Shown here piece after piece: positions 42,574 through 50,420 of a stretch of 64,000 nt of DNA. A program made the position numbers and the translations under genes. The first letter of the stretch is position 1. Every line of letters starts with the position of its first letter. The DNA comes from Halanaerobium sp046541575 (GTDB lineage: Bacteria > Bacillota > Halanaerobiia > Halanaerobiales > Halanaerobiaceae): the NCBI GenBank assembly GCA_046541575.1, contig JBKHDA010000003.1, forward strand, positions 1 to 64,000, in the 5' to 3' direction. The notes below the pieces were generated by a model. It did not search any database. It was not told the origin of the DNA and saw only the letters and a list, made by a program, of their open reading frames with translations.

Positions 42574-42874
42574 AAATTATCCCCCTTGTAAAACTGAAGC
42601 ATTATAATTTTTGAATATAAATGATGTTACAATTATAACATACTAAATTAAAAATTTAAACAAAGCTAATACCTATTATAAATTATAAATAATTCATTTA
42701 AAAAATTGTGAAAAAAAGTATTTGCTTCAAATCATTGATTTTTTAGTATATAAGAGATATATTTATTAACAGAGATGGGGCTTGTTTTAAGAATTTATTA
42801 GCTAAAATTTATATCAGAATAAGCTTATTAAATCAATAAAAATAAATATTAAATCATTAACTGGGGGTAGAAAA
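42574..42874. other. 301-bp divergent intergenic region
   Basis: Very AT-rich, between divergent MCP and pyrophosphatase genes. It holds an inverted repeat ATGTTACAATTATAACAT (42624-42641) that overlaps a minus-strand TATAAT-like element, presumably the MCP promoter. On the plus strand only a weak TATATAAG-like -10 is visible. I see no gene. Confidence 0.5.
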
Positions 42875-43372
42875 ATGAGTTATAATTTAATTGATGTATT
42901 TGTAGAGATTCCAAAAGGCAGTAATAATAAATACGAGTATGATAAAGAAAAGGGGAAATTCCGTCTAGACAGGGTAATGTATTCACCGGTTTATTATCCA
43001 GCAGACTATGGTTATCTGGAAGAAACTCTGGCTGATGATGGTGATCCTTTAGATGCCATGGTTTTAACTACTTTTCCAACCTTTCCTGGCTGTATAATAA
43101 CGGCCAGGGTGATTGGGATGTTTATTATGAAGGATGAGAAGGGTAGAGATGAAAAAATATTTACAGTTCCAGAACATGATCCTCGTTTTCGAAATACAAA
43201 TACCTTATATGATCTGGAAGAGCATCTGCTGAAAGAATATGAGCATTTTTTCTCTGTTTATAAAAATCTGGAAGAAAAAGAAGTGACAATTGTTGGCTGG
43301 GAAGGTATAGAAGAAGCTCTGCAGGTTATAGAAGAATCAAAACAGGCTTATCAAAAAAGAAAATCTGATTAA
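42875..43372 (+). CDS. ppa: Inorganic pyrophosphatase, family I
   Basis: Hydrolyses pyrophosphate from biosynthetic reactions, including the ADP-glucose synthesis encoded elsewhere in the window. 165 residues, the bacterial length. Motifs: VFVEIPKGSNNKYEYDKE, MYSPVYYPADYGYLEETLADDGDPLDAMVL with the metal-binding aspartates, and FTVPEHDPR. ATG after GGGGGTAGAAAA. Followed by a decayed small ORF and a strong terminator. Confidence 0.94.
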   Translation: MSYNLIDVFVEIPKGSNNKYEYDKEKGKFRLDRVMYSPVYYPADYGYLEETLADDGDPLDAMVLTTFPTFPGCIITARVIGMFIMKDEKGRDEKIFTVPEHDPRFRNTNTLYDLEEHLLKEYEHFFSVYKNLEEKEVTIVGWEGIEEALQVIEESKQAYQKRKSD

Positions 43373-43397
43373 AACGCAAAAATTAAGAGGGAAATTT

Positions 43398-43563
43398 ATG
43401 TTATTTAAAAAGATTGAATCAGAATCCCTATTTACAATATCAAATCAGAGAGGAATTTGTTGCTGAAGTAGGGAAGACGGAGGCTAAACCAAAAAATTTT
43501 AAAGTTATGGAAAGAGCAAATCTGAATCCAGCTGCTGAAAAAAATATTCCTATTAAGATATAA
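43398..43563 (+). pseudogene. Frameshifted small gene remnant
   Basis: ATG after AAGAGGGAAATTT opens a frame (MLFKKIES..) that soon runs into TGA at 43464. One base later in phase, from about 43422, an uninterrupted frame reads NPYLQYQIREEFVAEVGKTE and continues to NLNPAAEKNIPIKI, ending with TAA at 43561-43563. A single indel near the end of the first segment would rejoin the two into about 54 residues. I do not recognise the protein. Confidence 0.4.
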
Positions 43564-43580
43564 AATTAAATAATATGCTA

Positions 43581-43619
43581 AAAAGTCTTGAGTGGTTATA
43601 AATTGCTCAAGACTTTTTT
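43581..43619. terminator. Bidirectional terminator
   Basis: AAAAGTCTTGAG and CTCAAGACTTTT form a perfect 12-bp stem with a 13-nt loop and T-runs, between the ppa region and the convergent Crp/Fnr-family gene. Confidence 0.9.
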
Positions 43620-43634
43620 AAATCCAGCAGTGAT

Positions 43635-44303
43635 TTAAGTGTATTTTTTTATTTCATTTAATTTATAAATAATAATTTTTTTGCGTGAGGTTTTGATCAG
43701 ATCTTCACCTTCAAACTGTCCTAAAACTCTAGAAACAGTTTCTCGACTGCTGCCGATCATGCTTGCCAATTCCTGCTGAGTTAAAGAAATATCCAGAACG
43801 ACTTTATCTTTTTTCTGTTTACCATATTTTTCAGCTAAAAATATTAATAAGCCGGCAACTTTAGCTGAACTATCCTTTAAAGCAAGGTCTCTAACATTTT
43901 CCTGAGCCCTCCGCAGACGATGGCTCATTTCTCTCAGCAGTTTAACACCAATTGAAGGATGTTTCATAATTAAATCTTCTAATTCAGATTGATCAAAAAC
44001 AATGACTTCAGTATCTGTCATAGTAACAGCAGAAGCTGGATAGTTTCCTTTATCAAAAGCAACAATTTCAGCAATAATATCATTGCTGCTGAAAATATTT
44101 AAAATCTGTTCATCTCCATTTTTTATCATCTTAGTAAGTTTTACCTGGCCATTTTTAATGATAAAAAATTTATCACCAGCTTCACCTTCGAAAAAGATGT
44201 ATTCTCCCTTTTTAAAATTTGTTTCACCAGCAATTTTATCAATTAAGTTTAATTCTTTTTCACTGAGCAGACTAAAAAAAGGTATTTCTTTAACAAGACT
44301 CAT
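43635..44303 (-). CDS. Crp/Fnr-family regulator, HcpR-like
   Basis: 222 residues: an N-terminal cyclic-nucleotide-binding-like beta barrel (about 10-120, GEYIFFEGEAGDKFFIIKNGQVKL), a dimerisation helix and a C-terminal helix-turn-helix LTQQELASMIGSSRETVSRVL. The recognition helix has the E-x2-S-R pattern of the Fnr branch. The protein contains no cysteine, so it cannot hold an Fnr-type Fe-S cluster; haem or another ligand is more likely, as reported for some HcpR proteins. Its context (hcp, ric, matching palindromes) supports an HcpR role. ATG 44303 has AGGTGG 6 nt upstream. Confidence 0.85.
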   Translation of the reverse strand: MSLVKEIPFFSLLSEKELNLIDKIAGETNFKKGEYIFFEGEAGDKFFIIKNGQVKLTKMIKNGDEQILNIFSSNDIIAEIVAFDKGNYPASAVTMTDTEVIVFDQSELEDLIMKHPSIGVKLLREMSHRLRRAQENVRDLALKDSSAKVAGLLIFLAEKYGKQKKDKVVLDISLTQQELASMIGSSRETVSRVLGQFEGEDLIKTSRKKIIIYKLNEIKKYT

Positions 44304-44513
44304 ATAATCCCACCTCAAATTAATTTTCTACTTCTATAATAAGTAATAATTTTGCAAAAAGCAAGTAATTAACTCAAGTTTAAACAAAAACCAGCAAAAA
44401 ATAAGTTTATGTGATATAAAACGCAGAGTATATTATATTTAAGTGATATAATTAATTTGTTGTGTATAATTAATTGTATCAAATAAAGAAGAAATCATAA
44501 AAAAATTTATTTG

Positions 44514-44529
44514 AGTGACATATGTCACA
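44514..44529. promoter_or_regulatory. Perfect Crp/Fnr-type site upstream of the DUF1858/ABC operon
   Basis: AGTGACATATGTCACA with a fully palindromic 14-bp core GTGACATATGTCAC. A -10-like TAAACT (44551-44556) begins 29.5 bp from its centre, close to the hcp arrangement. Confidence 0.7.
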
Positions 44530-44567
44530 GAATAAAGTTGAGTAAAATGCTAAACTTTAAACAGTGA

Positions 44568-44606
44568 GTACCGGGTACCTGGAAATAATTTACAGGTACC
44601 CGGTAC
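44568..44606. repeat. GGTACC-rich perfect hairpin
   Basis: GTACCGGGTACCTG (44568-44581) and CAGGTACCCGGTAC (44593-44606) form a perfect 14-bp stem with an 11-nt loop. It ends a few bases before the AAAAGGAG ribosome site. Related motifs occur at 39439 and 56074-56134. Confidence 0.75.
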
Positions 44607-44629
44607 CAATAAAAGGAGTGTTGATAAAA

Positions 44630-45838
44630 ATGGAGAGAAAAATTGATGTAAATAAAAATTTATTTGAAATAACTGAGGAATTTCCAGCAATTATTTCAGT
44701 ACTGGTTAATAAAGGTTTTAATCAATTAGATGATGAAGTAAAGAGAAAAAGTTTTGGTAAACAGATTACTTTAAAGCAGGCAGCAGGGCTCAAAAATTTA
44801 GATTTAGAAAAACTTGTAGATTTGATGGAAGCAGAAATAGATAAAAATTCTACAAAGAATTTGAGTGGAGATAAAATCAAAGTCTCAGGTTCTTTGCCCT
44901 GTCCGGTAAAGATTCCAATGACTGAGGAATTAGAAAAAATAAACTCTGACCTTGATTATGAGGTTGAGCTTGATTTAAAATCAGCTTCTCAGGGACTGGA
45001 ATGGCTGCAGGATGGATTTGAAGAAATAAAGTCAGCTGATGAACTTTCTGACATTTTCATTTCTGCCGGGTTTGATCTCTTCTTTGATAAGGATTTAATG
45101 GACCGCTTTCGCCGCCAGGATGTTTTTAAAGATGCAACCGGGATTAAAGAAATAAACAATGATTTTACTGAGGCCGGTGTTGATTTACTGGATCCTGAGG
45201 GAGATTATTCAGTCTTAAGTATAGTGCCGGCAGTATTTCTGGTTAATAAGGAAGAATTGGACGGAAGAGAGGTTCCTAGAAGCTGGGAAGAAATTTTAAG
45301 TGAGGAATTTGCCAACAGTGTCAGCCTGCCTGTCAGTGATTTTGACCTTTTTAATGCAATTTTATTAAATATTTATAAAGCCTATGGCAGAGAAGGTATC
45401 CAGAATCTCGGCCGCTCCATGAAAAGAGCTCTTCATCCATCTCAAATGGTTAAAGATGGTGGACGTAAAGCTGATGATCAGCCGGCAATCACAATTATGC
45501 CTTATTTCTTTACCAGAATGGCCAAGCGTTTTCCACATATGGAATTTGTCTGGCCGAAAGATGGAGCAATTGTTTCGCCAATCTTTATGCTGACAAAAAA
45601 AGAGAAAAATGAACAGATGCAGCCTTTAATTGACTTAATGGCCTCTGAAAAAATGGGTAAAATTCTGGCTGAACAGGGATTATTTCCGAGTGTGCTGCCT
45701 GAAGTAAATAATGGACTGCCCGACAATGCTCAATTTATGTGGCCTGGCTGGGATTTCCTGAGAGGGGAAAATCCCGGTGAATTATTAAGAGATTTAGAAG
45801 CAGAATTTAATAAGGCTGTGGAGGTGGCTGCAGTATGA
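44630..45838 (+). CDS. DUF1858 domain fused to a solute-binding-protein-like domain, cytoplasmic
   Basis: 402 residues. Residues about 1-70 (IDVNKNLFEITEEFPAIISV, ending DLEKLVDLMEAEI) look like a DUF1858 helical domain but lack the usual Cys pair. The rest resembles an iron-type ABC solute-binding protein (LSIVPAVFLVNKEELDGREV, SWEEILSEEFANSVSLP, AIVSPIFMLTKKEK), yet there is no signal peptide or lipobox, so it should remain in the cytoplasm. ATG 44630 is chosen; the longer frame has no ribosome site. It overlaps the GTPase gene by 4 nt (ATGA). Function unknown. A redox-type regulator site and a GGTACC hairpin precede it. Confidence 0.7.
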   Translation: MERKIDVNKNLFEITEEFPAIISVLVNKGFNQLDDEVKRKSFGKQITLKQAAGLKNLDLEKLVDLMEAEIDKNSTKNLSGDKIKVSGSLPCPVKIPMTEELEKINSDLDYEVELDLKSASQGLEWLQDGFEEIKSADELSDIFISAGFDLFFDKDLMDRFRRQDVFKDATGIKEINNDFTEAGVDLLDPEGDYSVLSIVPAVFLVNKEELDGREVPRSWEEILSEEFANSVSLPVSDFDLFNAILLNIYKAYGREGIQNLGRSMKRALHPSQMVKDGGRKADDQPAITIMPYFFTRMAKRFPHMEFVWPKDGAIVSPIFMLTKKEKNEQMQPLIDLMASEKMGKILAEQGLFPSVLPEVNNGLPDNAQFMWPGWDFLRGENPGELLRDLEAEFNKAVEVAAV

Positions 45839-46530
45839 ATCTAGTAACTTTTTCCGGCCCACCTTCCTCCGGTAAAACCGCTGTGATTTTGAAGACAATA
45901 GAAGCAATTCAGCAGCGAGGTTTAAAAGTTGGAGTAGTTAAATTTGACTGTTTATATACAGATGATGATGAACTTTACCGTAAAGCAGGTGTGCCGGTTA
46001 AAAAGGGCTTATCCGGCTCTCTCTGTCCTGACCATTATTTTGTTAGTAATATCGAAGAAGTTGTGCAGTGGGGTAAAGAACGAGACTTAGATCTTTTGAT
46101 TACAGAAAGTGCAGGATTATGTAATCGCTGCTCCCCTTATATCAAGGATATTAAGGCAATCTGTGTTATTGATAACTTAAGTGGAATTAATACCCCAAAA
46201 AAAATTGGTCCGATGTTAAAAACAGCAGATATTGTTGTAATTACCAAAGGCGACATTGTTTCTCAGGCAGAAAGAGAAGTTTTTGCCTCCAGAGTCAGTA
46301 CTGTTAATCCTGATGCAATGGTAATGAATGTTAATGGTCTTACCGGCCAGGGTGCTTTTGAATTTTCAACACTGCTCTATGATGAAGATGACCATATTGA
46401 TACTGTTACCGGTAAAAAATTGAGATTTTCCATGCCATCGGCTATGTGTTCTTACTGTCTTGGTGAAACAAGAATTGGAGAAGAACATCAGTTAGGTAAT
46501 GTTAGAAAAATAGAATTAGGTGATGAATAA
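45835..46530 (+). CDS. HypB/CobW-like SIMIBI GTPase
   Basis: 231 residues with a P-loop near the N-terminus, TFSGPPSSGKTAVIL, then VGVVKFDCLY, DLLITESAGLCNRCSPY (Walker-B-like region with a C-x2-C) and the VVITKGDIVS guanine-specificity position (TKGD). It ends with SAMCSYCLGETRIGEEHQLG, a second C-x2-C. These features resemble metal-handling or metal-insertion GTPases such as HypB and CooC-like proteins. It has overlaps of 4 nt with the preceding gene and 1 nt with the ABC ATPase gene, so the three products probably work together. The metal or target protein is unknown. Confidence 0.75.
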   Translation: MNLVTFSGPPSSGKTAVILKTIEAIQQRGLKVGVVKFDCLYTDDDELYRKAGVPVKKGLSGSLCPDHYFVSNIEEVVQWGKERDLDLLITESAGLCNRCSPYIKDIKAICVIDNLSGINTPKKIGPMLKTADIVVITKGDIVSQAEREVFASRVSTVNPDAMVMNVNGLTGQGAFEFSTLLYDEDDHIDTVTGKKLRFSMPSAMCSYCLGETRIGEEHQLGNVRKIELGDE

Positions 46531-47567
46531 TGGTTAATAAAGATAAGCTGAAAAATTCAAGTATCAATGAAATTATAGAAGAGTATCCCTACACAGAAAG
46601 TTTTTTTGAGGGTCAAAAATTAGCAGTTGATGATGCAGATAAAAACTTAAGGGAGATTTTTACAGAGCTGACAGTTGAAGAAATGGAAGACGTAGTTTTT
46701 GATGTTGATCAGTTTGCAGATAGTCTGGCATCTCATATTAGAAATATGCAGGAGTTTTTGGGTGAAAATGATTCAGTTGTAGGAACACTTTCCATCCTGG
46801 CCGGTAAAGATAAGGATGGTGAGCTGGAAAACTATGATAAACTTGATATTAAAAGTGGGGAAATTATCTCTATAGTTGGTCCTACCGGCTCAGGTAAAAG
46901 CCGTCTGCTGGCAGATATTGAATGGACTGCTCAGGGTGATACTCCTACAGAAAGAAAAATTTTGATTAATGATGAAATACCGGATAAAAAATGGCGCTTT
47001 ACAGGTGGTAAAAAGCTGGTAGCACAGCTTTCACAGAATATGAATTTTGTAATGGATCTTTCCGTGATGGAGTTTTTAAATTTACATGCCGAAAGTCGGC
47101 TGATAGACAATCAGGAAGAAGTTGTAGAAAGAATTTTTGCAGAAGCTAATCAACTGGCCGGAGAGCAGTTCAGCCGGGAAGCACAGATCACCAGTCTAAG
47201 TGGTGGTCAATCCAGAGCTTTAATGATTGCTGATACAGCAATATTAAGTTCATCTCCAATTATTTTAATTGATGAAATAGAAAATGCGGGGATCAATCGT
47301 GAAAAAGCATTAGATCTTTTGGTTGGAGAAGAAAAAGTAGTGCTGATGGCTACCCATGATCCAATATTAGCCTTAATGGGCGATAAAAGAATTATTATTA
47401 ATAATGGTGGAATTAAAGATATTATTGTTACAACTGCTGAGGAAAAGGAGCTAATGCAGGAATTAAAAGTATTGGATAAGGTTATGACCGATCTAAGAGA
47501 AGATCTGCGTTATGGTGAAAATTTGTCCAGAATCAGTGATGAGCTGGCTGCAGTAAAAAATGCTTAG
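46530..47567 (+). CDS. ABC-type ATPase with N-terminal DUF1858-like domain, no permease partner
   Basis: 345 residues. Residues about 8-70 (SINEIIEEYPYTESFFEGQK) resemble the DUF1858/ScdA_N fold seen in ric and in the first gene of this operon. The ATPase has Walker A GPTGSGKSRLL, signature SLSGGQSRALMIADTA, Walker B PIILIDEIENAG and switch MATHDP. No permease gene is adjacent and there is no membrane segment, so it probably drives a soluble process, for example cofactor or cluster handling, rather than transport. Ends before a terminator. Confidence 0.75.
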   Translation: MVNKDKLKNSSINEIIEEYPYTESFFEGQKLAVDDADKNLREIFTELTVEEMEDVVFDVDQFADSLASHIRNMQEFLGENDSVVGTLSILAGKDKDGELENYDKLDIKSGEIISIVGPTGSGKSRLLADIEWTAQGDTPTERKILINDEIPDKKWRFTGGKKLVAQLSQNMNFVMDLSVMEFLNLHAESRLIDNQEEVVERIFAEANQLAGEQFSREAQITSLSGGQSRALMIADTAILSSSPIILIDEIENAGINREKALDLLVGEEKVVLMATHDPILALMGDKRIIINNGGIKDIIVTTAEEKELMQELKVLDKVMTDLREDLRYGENLSRISDELAAVKNA

Positions 47568-47618
47568 CCAATAAATAAGATATTTAAAAATTAATATTTA
47601 TTTAATACCATTCTCAAA

Positions 47619-47657
47619 TCCGAGTGAAGTTATTTATAAACTTTCTCGGGTTTTTTT
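47619..47657 (+). terminator. Terminator after the three-gene operon
   Basis: CCGAG and AAGTT pair with AACTT and CTCGG, with a small internal mismatch, followed by GTTTTTTT. Confidence 0.8.
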
Positions 47658-47814
47658 ATTTATAAATTTAAATTTTTTCTTTATAATGAATTATAAAATA
47701 GAATAATTCAAGAAAATTTTAGAATATGTTTTTAAATAACTTTCATTTCTTAACAGTAGAGGATATAATATAATTAACAGTAAAGATTATTGATTTAAGT
47801 CAGGAGGTATTAAA

Positions 47815-49608
47815 TTGAAGATAACTTATCTTGATGGCAAAAGACTTTATTATGCTTTTTTATCAGGAGCAAAAGAAGTTATTGCTAATAAAAAAGAATT
47901 AAATAGAATTAATCTCTTTCCGGTTGCCGATGGTGATACTGGCAGCAATTTGACTAGAACTTTGAGTGTAGTAAAAAATGAAGCTGTAAAGGACAATTCT
48001 TTAACTATTACTCTTAATTCTATGGGAGAGGCAGCTCTTAAAGGAGCAATTGGCAATTCTGGAATTATCTTTGCTCAGTTTATAAATGGCTTAAAAAATA
48101 GTATAGAGCGTGAAGATAGTATTAATGTTAATAAATTTGTTCAGGCAGTAGATTATGCTGTTAATTATACTTATCAGGGTATTAATAATCCGGTAGAAGG
48201 AACAATTTTAACAGTTATGAAAGACTGGGCTGAGTCCTTAAAATATCTGCAAAATAAGAGCAGTGATTTTGCAGAAGTAATGGAAGAATCACTGGAGACT
48301 GCAGCTGTTTCTCTTAAAAAGACAAAAACACAGCTTAAAGTTTTAAGAGAGGCTGATGTTGTTGACTCAGGTGCTCAGGCCTTTGTACTTTTTTTAGAAG
48401 GCATTGTTGATTTTATCAAAAGCGGTAATCTGAATGAGTTAAGTAAAGAAAGAATACCAGAAATTGATAGTATTGCTGAAAAAGAAATAGGAAAAGAAGA
48501 AAAGATAGATTTTAGATACTGTACTGAAGCTTATATTGCAAATGTGGATGTGGAAATTGATGAGCTAAGGGCAGATATTTCCGATTTAGGAGATTCCTTA
48601 ATTGCTGCAGGTGATAAAAGAAAAATGAGAGTCCATATCCATACAAATAAGCCGCCAGAACTTTTTATCAGATTAAATAAATATGCTGATATTCTGGACC
48701 AAAAGGCTGATGATATGAAGATGCAGCAGGCAGTTAAATATAATAGAAAACATAAAACTGCAGTTTTAACAGATTCAATTGCGGACCTACCTGCTGAATA
48801 CAGGGATCAGCATCAAATTCATTTACTGCCCTTAAATATCTTGGTTGATGGAACAAACTATCTTGATAAACTGACCATAGACAGTCAGAATTTTTTTGAT
48901 ATTATAGATGATGCAGAAGAATATCCATCTTCCGCTCAGCCACCTATCAAAAAAATTGAAGATAAACTAAATTATCTGGCAGAACATTATGACTCAATTA
49001 TTGCAATTACTGTCTCTTCCAAAATGAGCGGCACTTATGATAACTTAACTAAGGCCGCAGAAAATATTCTGGCAGAACATGAAGGGCTCAAAATTGAAGT
49101 TATTGATTCCAGGACAAACTCCGGGGCAGAAGGACTGTTAGTTATGGAGGCAGCTGAGCAGCTTGAGGCAGGTAAGGGATTTGCTGAGACAGTTGAATAT
49201 TTAAAATCTATTCGAGAAAAACTATATATTTATGTCAGTGTCAGCGATTTTAAATATATGGTGCGTGGCGGCAGAGTTAGTCCGCTCAAAGGAAAGGTAG
49301 CTGGATTTTTGAATTTAAAACCAATCATTTCTATCAGTCGTGAGGGAGAGGGTATTGCTTTCGCAACTGCCTTTACAAAAAAAGGAAATTATAAAAAAAT
49401 AAGGTCAATATTAGAGGACCATCAAAAGCAAAATGGGATTAAGCGTTTTGCTGTTGTTCATGGTGATGATTTAAAGAGAGCAAAAAGGTATAAAGATTCT
49501 TTTAGCGAATTATTAAATATAGAGGCAGAATTTTTAGAATCTATTTCTCCAATAGTTGCAATGAATGCCGGGAGAGGTAGTACTGCCATTGCATTAATAG
49601 AAAAATAA
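47815..49608 (+). CDS. DhaL-DegV fusion protein (fatty-acid kinase FakA/FakB-like)
   Basis: 597 residues joining two halves. The N-terminal DhaL/DAK2 kinase domain (about 1-205) has NLFPVADGDTGSNLTRTL, GNSGIIFAQF and DSGAQAFVLFLEG, the FakA kinase motifs; a linker (CTEAYIAN..RVHIHTNKPPE) follows. Residues about 315-597 are a DegV fatty-acid-binding domain: TDSIADLP, SSAQPPIKK, ITVSSKMSGTYDN, DSRTNSGAEG and MVRGGRVSPLKG. FakA and FakB are normally separate; here kinase and fatty-acid carrier are one chain. TTG start with AGGAGG 7-8 nt upstream. Confidence 0.85.
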   Translation: MKITYLDGKRLYYAFLSGAKEVIANKKELNRINLFPVADGDTGSNLTRTLSVVKNEAVKDNSLTITLNSMGEAALKGAIGNSGIIFAQFINGLKNSIEREDSINVNKFVQAVDYAVNYTYQGINNPVEGTILTVMKDWAESLKYLQNKSSDFAEVMEESLETAAVSLKKTKTQLKVLREADVVDSGAQAFVLFLEGIVDFIKSGNLNELSKERIPEIDSIAEKEIGKEEKIDFRYCTEAYIANVDVEIDELRADISDLGDSLIAAGDKRKMRVHIHTNKPPELFIRLNKYADILDQKADDMKMQQAVKYNRKHKTAVLTDSIADLPAEYRDQHQIHLLPLNILVDGTNYLDKLTIDSQNFFDIIDDAEEYPSSAQPPIKKIEDKLNYLAEHYDSIIAITVSSKMSGTYDNLTKAAENILAEHEGLKIEVIDSRTNSGAEGLLVMEAAEQLEAGKGFAETVEYLKSIREKLYIYVSVSDFKYMVRGGRVSPLKGKVAGFLNLKPIISISREGEGIAFATAFTKKGNYKKIRSILEDHQKQNGIKRFAVVHGDDLKRAKRYKDSFSELLNIEAEFLESISPIVAMNAGRGSTAIALIEK

Positions 49609-49620
49609 GGGGTTGTTAAA

Positions 49621-50397
49621 ATGTTGAGTTCATTATATTTCCAAATATTTCTTTTAGTTCTATTTTATTTTTCCCTATTCTTTGTTATAGCAGTTTTAAA
49701 AAAAGATAATTCAATAGTTGATATTGGCTGGGGCCTGGGTTATGTTTATACAGCTAATATGACACTTTTTCTGACCAACAACTATAATCTGCGCTCTTTT
49801 ATTATTACCTTTATTGTAACTATTTGGGGACTGCGCTTAAGTTATCATATTTTTAAGAGAAACCTTGGTAAAGGCGAGGATTTCCGTTATGCAAAGTGGA
49901 GAGAAAACTGGGATCATTTTTATTTAAAATCCTTTTTAAGGGTATTTATGCTTCAGGGAATACTATTATTTATAATATCCACACCAATTATAAAGATAAT
50001 TTCTTCTCCTTATTATAGTTTGAAAATCATTGATTTTATTGGACTCTTAGTTTGGGGTATTGGCTTTGCTTTTGAGTCTGCAGCAGATAAACAGCTTAAA
50101 GATTTTAAATCTCTACCTGACTCTGAAAAAGATGGACATGTTTTAAAAAAAGGAGTCTGGAAATACACACGGCATCCTAATTATTTTGGAGATGCTTTAG
50201 TCTGGTGGGGCTATTATATTATTGCCCTTGCTGTTAGTGGTGGCTGGAAGTTTATTTTTAGTCCAGTGATTATGACATTATTACTGCGTTTTGTTTCAGG
50301 TGTGCCGTTATTAGAAAAACGCTATGCTGATGATGAAGAATATCAAGAATATGCAGAGAAGACTAATATATTTTTCCCATGGTTTCCGAAAAAATAA
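49621..50397 (+). CDS. DUF1295 membrane protein (steroid 5-alpha-reductase-like)
   Basis: 258 residues with six or seven hydrophobic segments. The family motifs VDIGWGLGYVY near residue 33 and KKGVWKYTRHPNYFGDALVWWGYYI near residue 177 are clear. Members resemble lipid reductases or methyltransferases, but the substrate is unknown. ATG after AAGGGG, 12 bp downstream of the DhaL-DegV gene, so perhaps co-transcribed and tied to lipid metabolism. Confidence 0.85.
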   Translation: MLSSLYFQIFLLVLFYFSLFFVIAVLKKDNSIVDIGWGLGYVYTANMTLFLTNNYNLRSFIITFIVTIWGLRLSYHIFKRNLGKGEDFRYAKWRENWDHFYLKSFLRVFMLQGILLFIISTPIIKIISSPYYSLKIIDFIGLLVWGIGFAFESAADKQLKDFKSLPDSEKDGHVLKKGVWKYTRHPNYFGDALVWWGYYIIALAVSGGWKFIFSPVIMTLLLRFVSGVPLLEKRYADDEEYQEYAEKTNIFFPWFPKK

Positions 50398-50420
50398 ATT
50401 AGAACTAGGAGGAACTTATT

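Larger units (their letters stand above)
44304..44629. other. 326-bp divergent regulatory region
   Basis: Between the regulator gene and the three-gene operon at 44630. It contains a half-conserved TGTGATATAAAACGCA (44410-44425) on the regulator side, a perfect palindromic site (44514-44529), and a GGTACC-rich 14-bp hairpin (44568-44606) in the probable 5' leader of the operon. Confidence 0.6.

Noticed and set aside
44410..44425. TGTGATATAAAACGCA as an autoregulatory site of the regulator gene
   Set aside because: The right half is not conserved and the site is over 100 bp from the gene; kept only as a remark in the intergenic entry.
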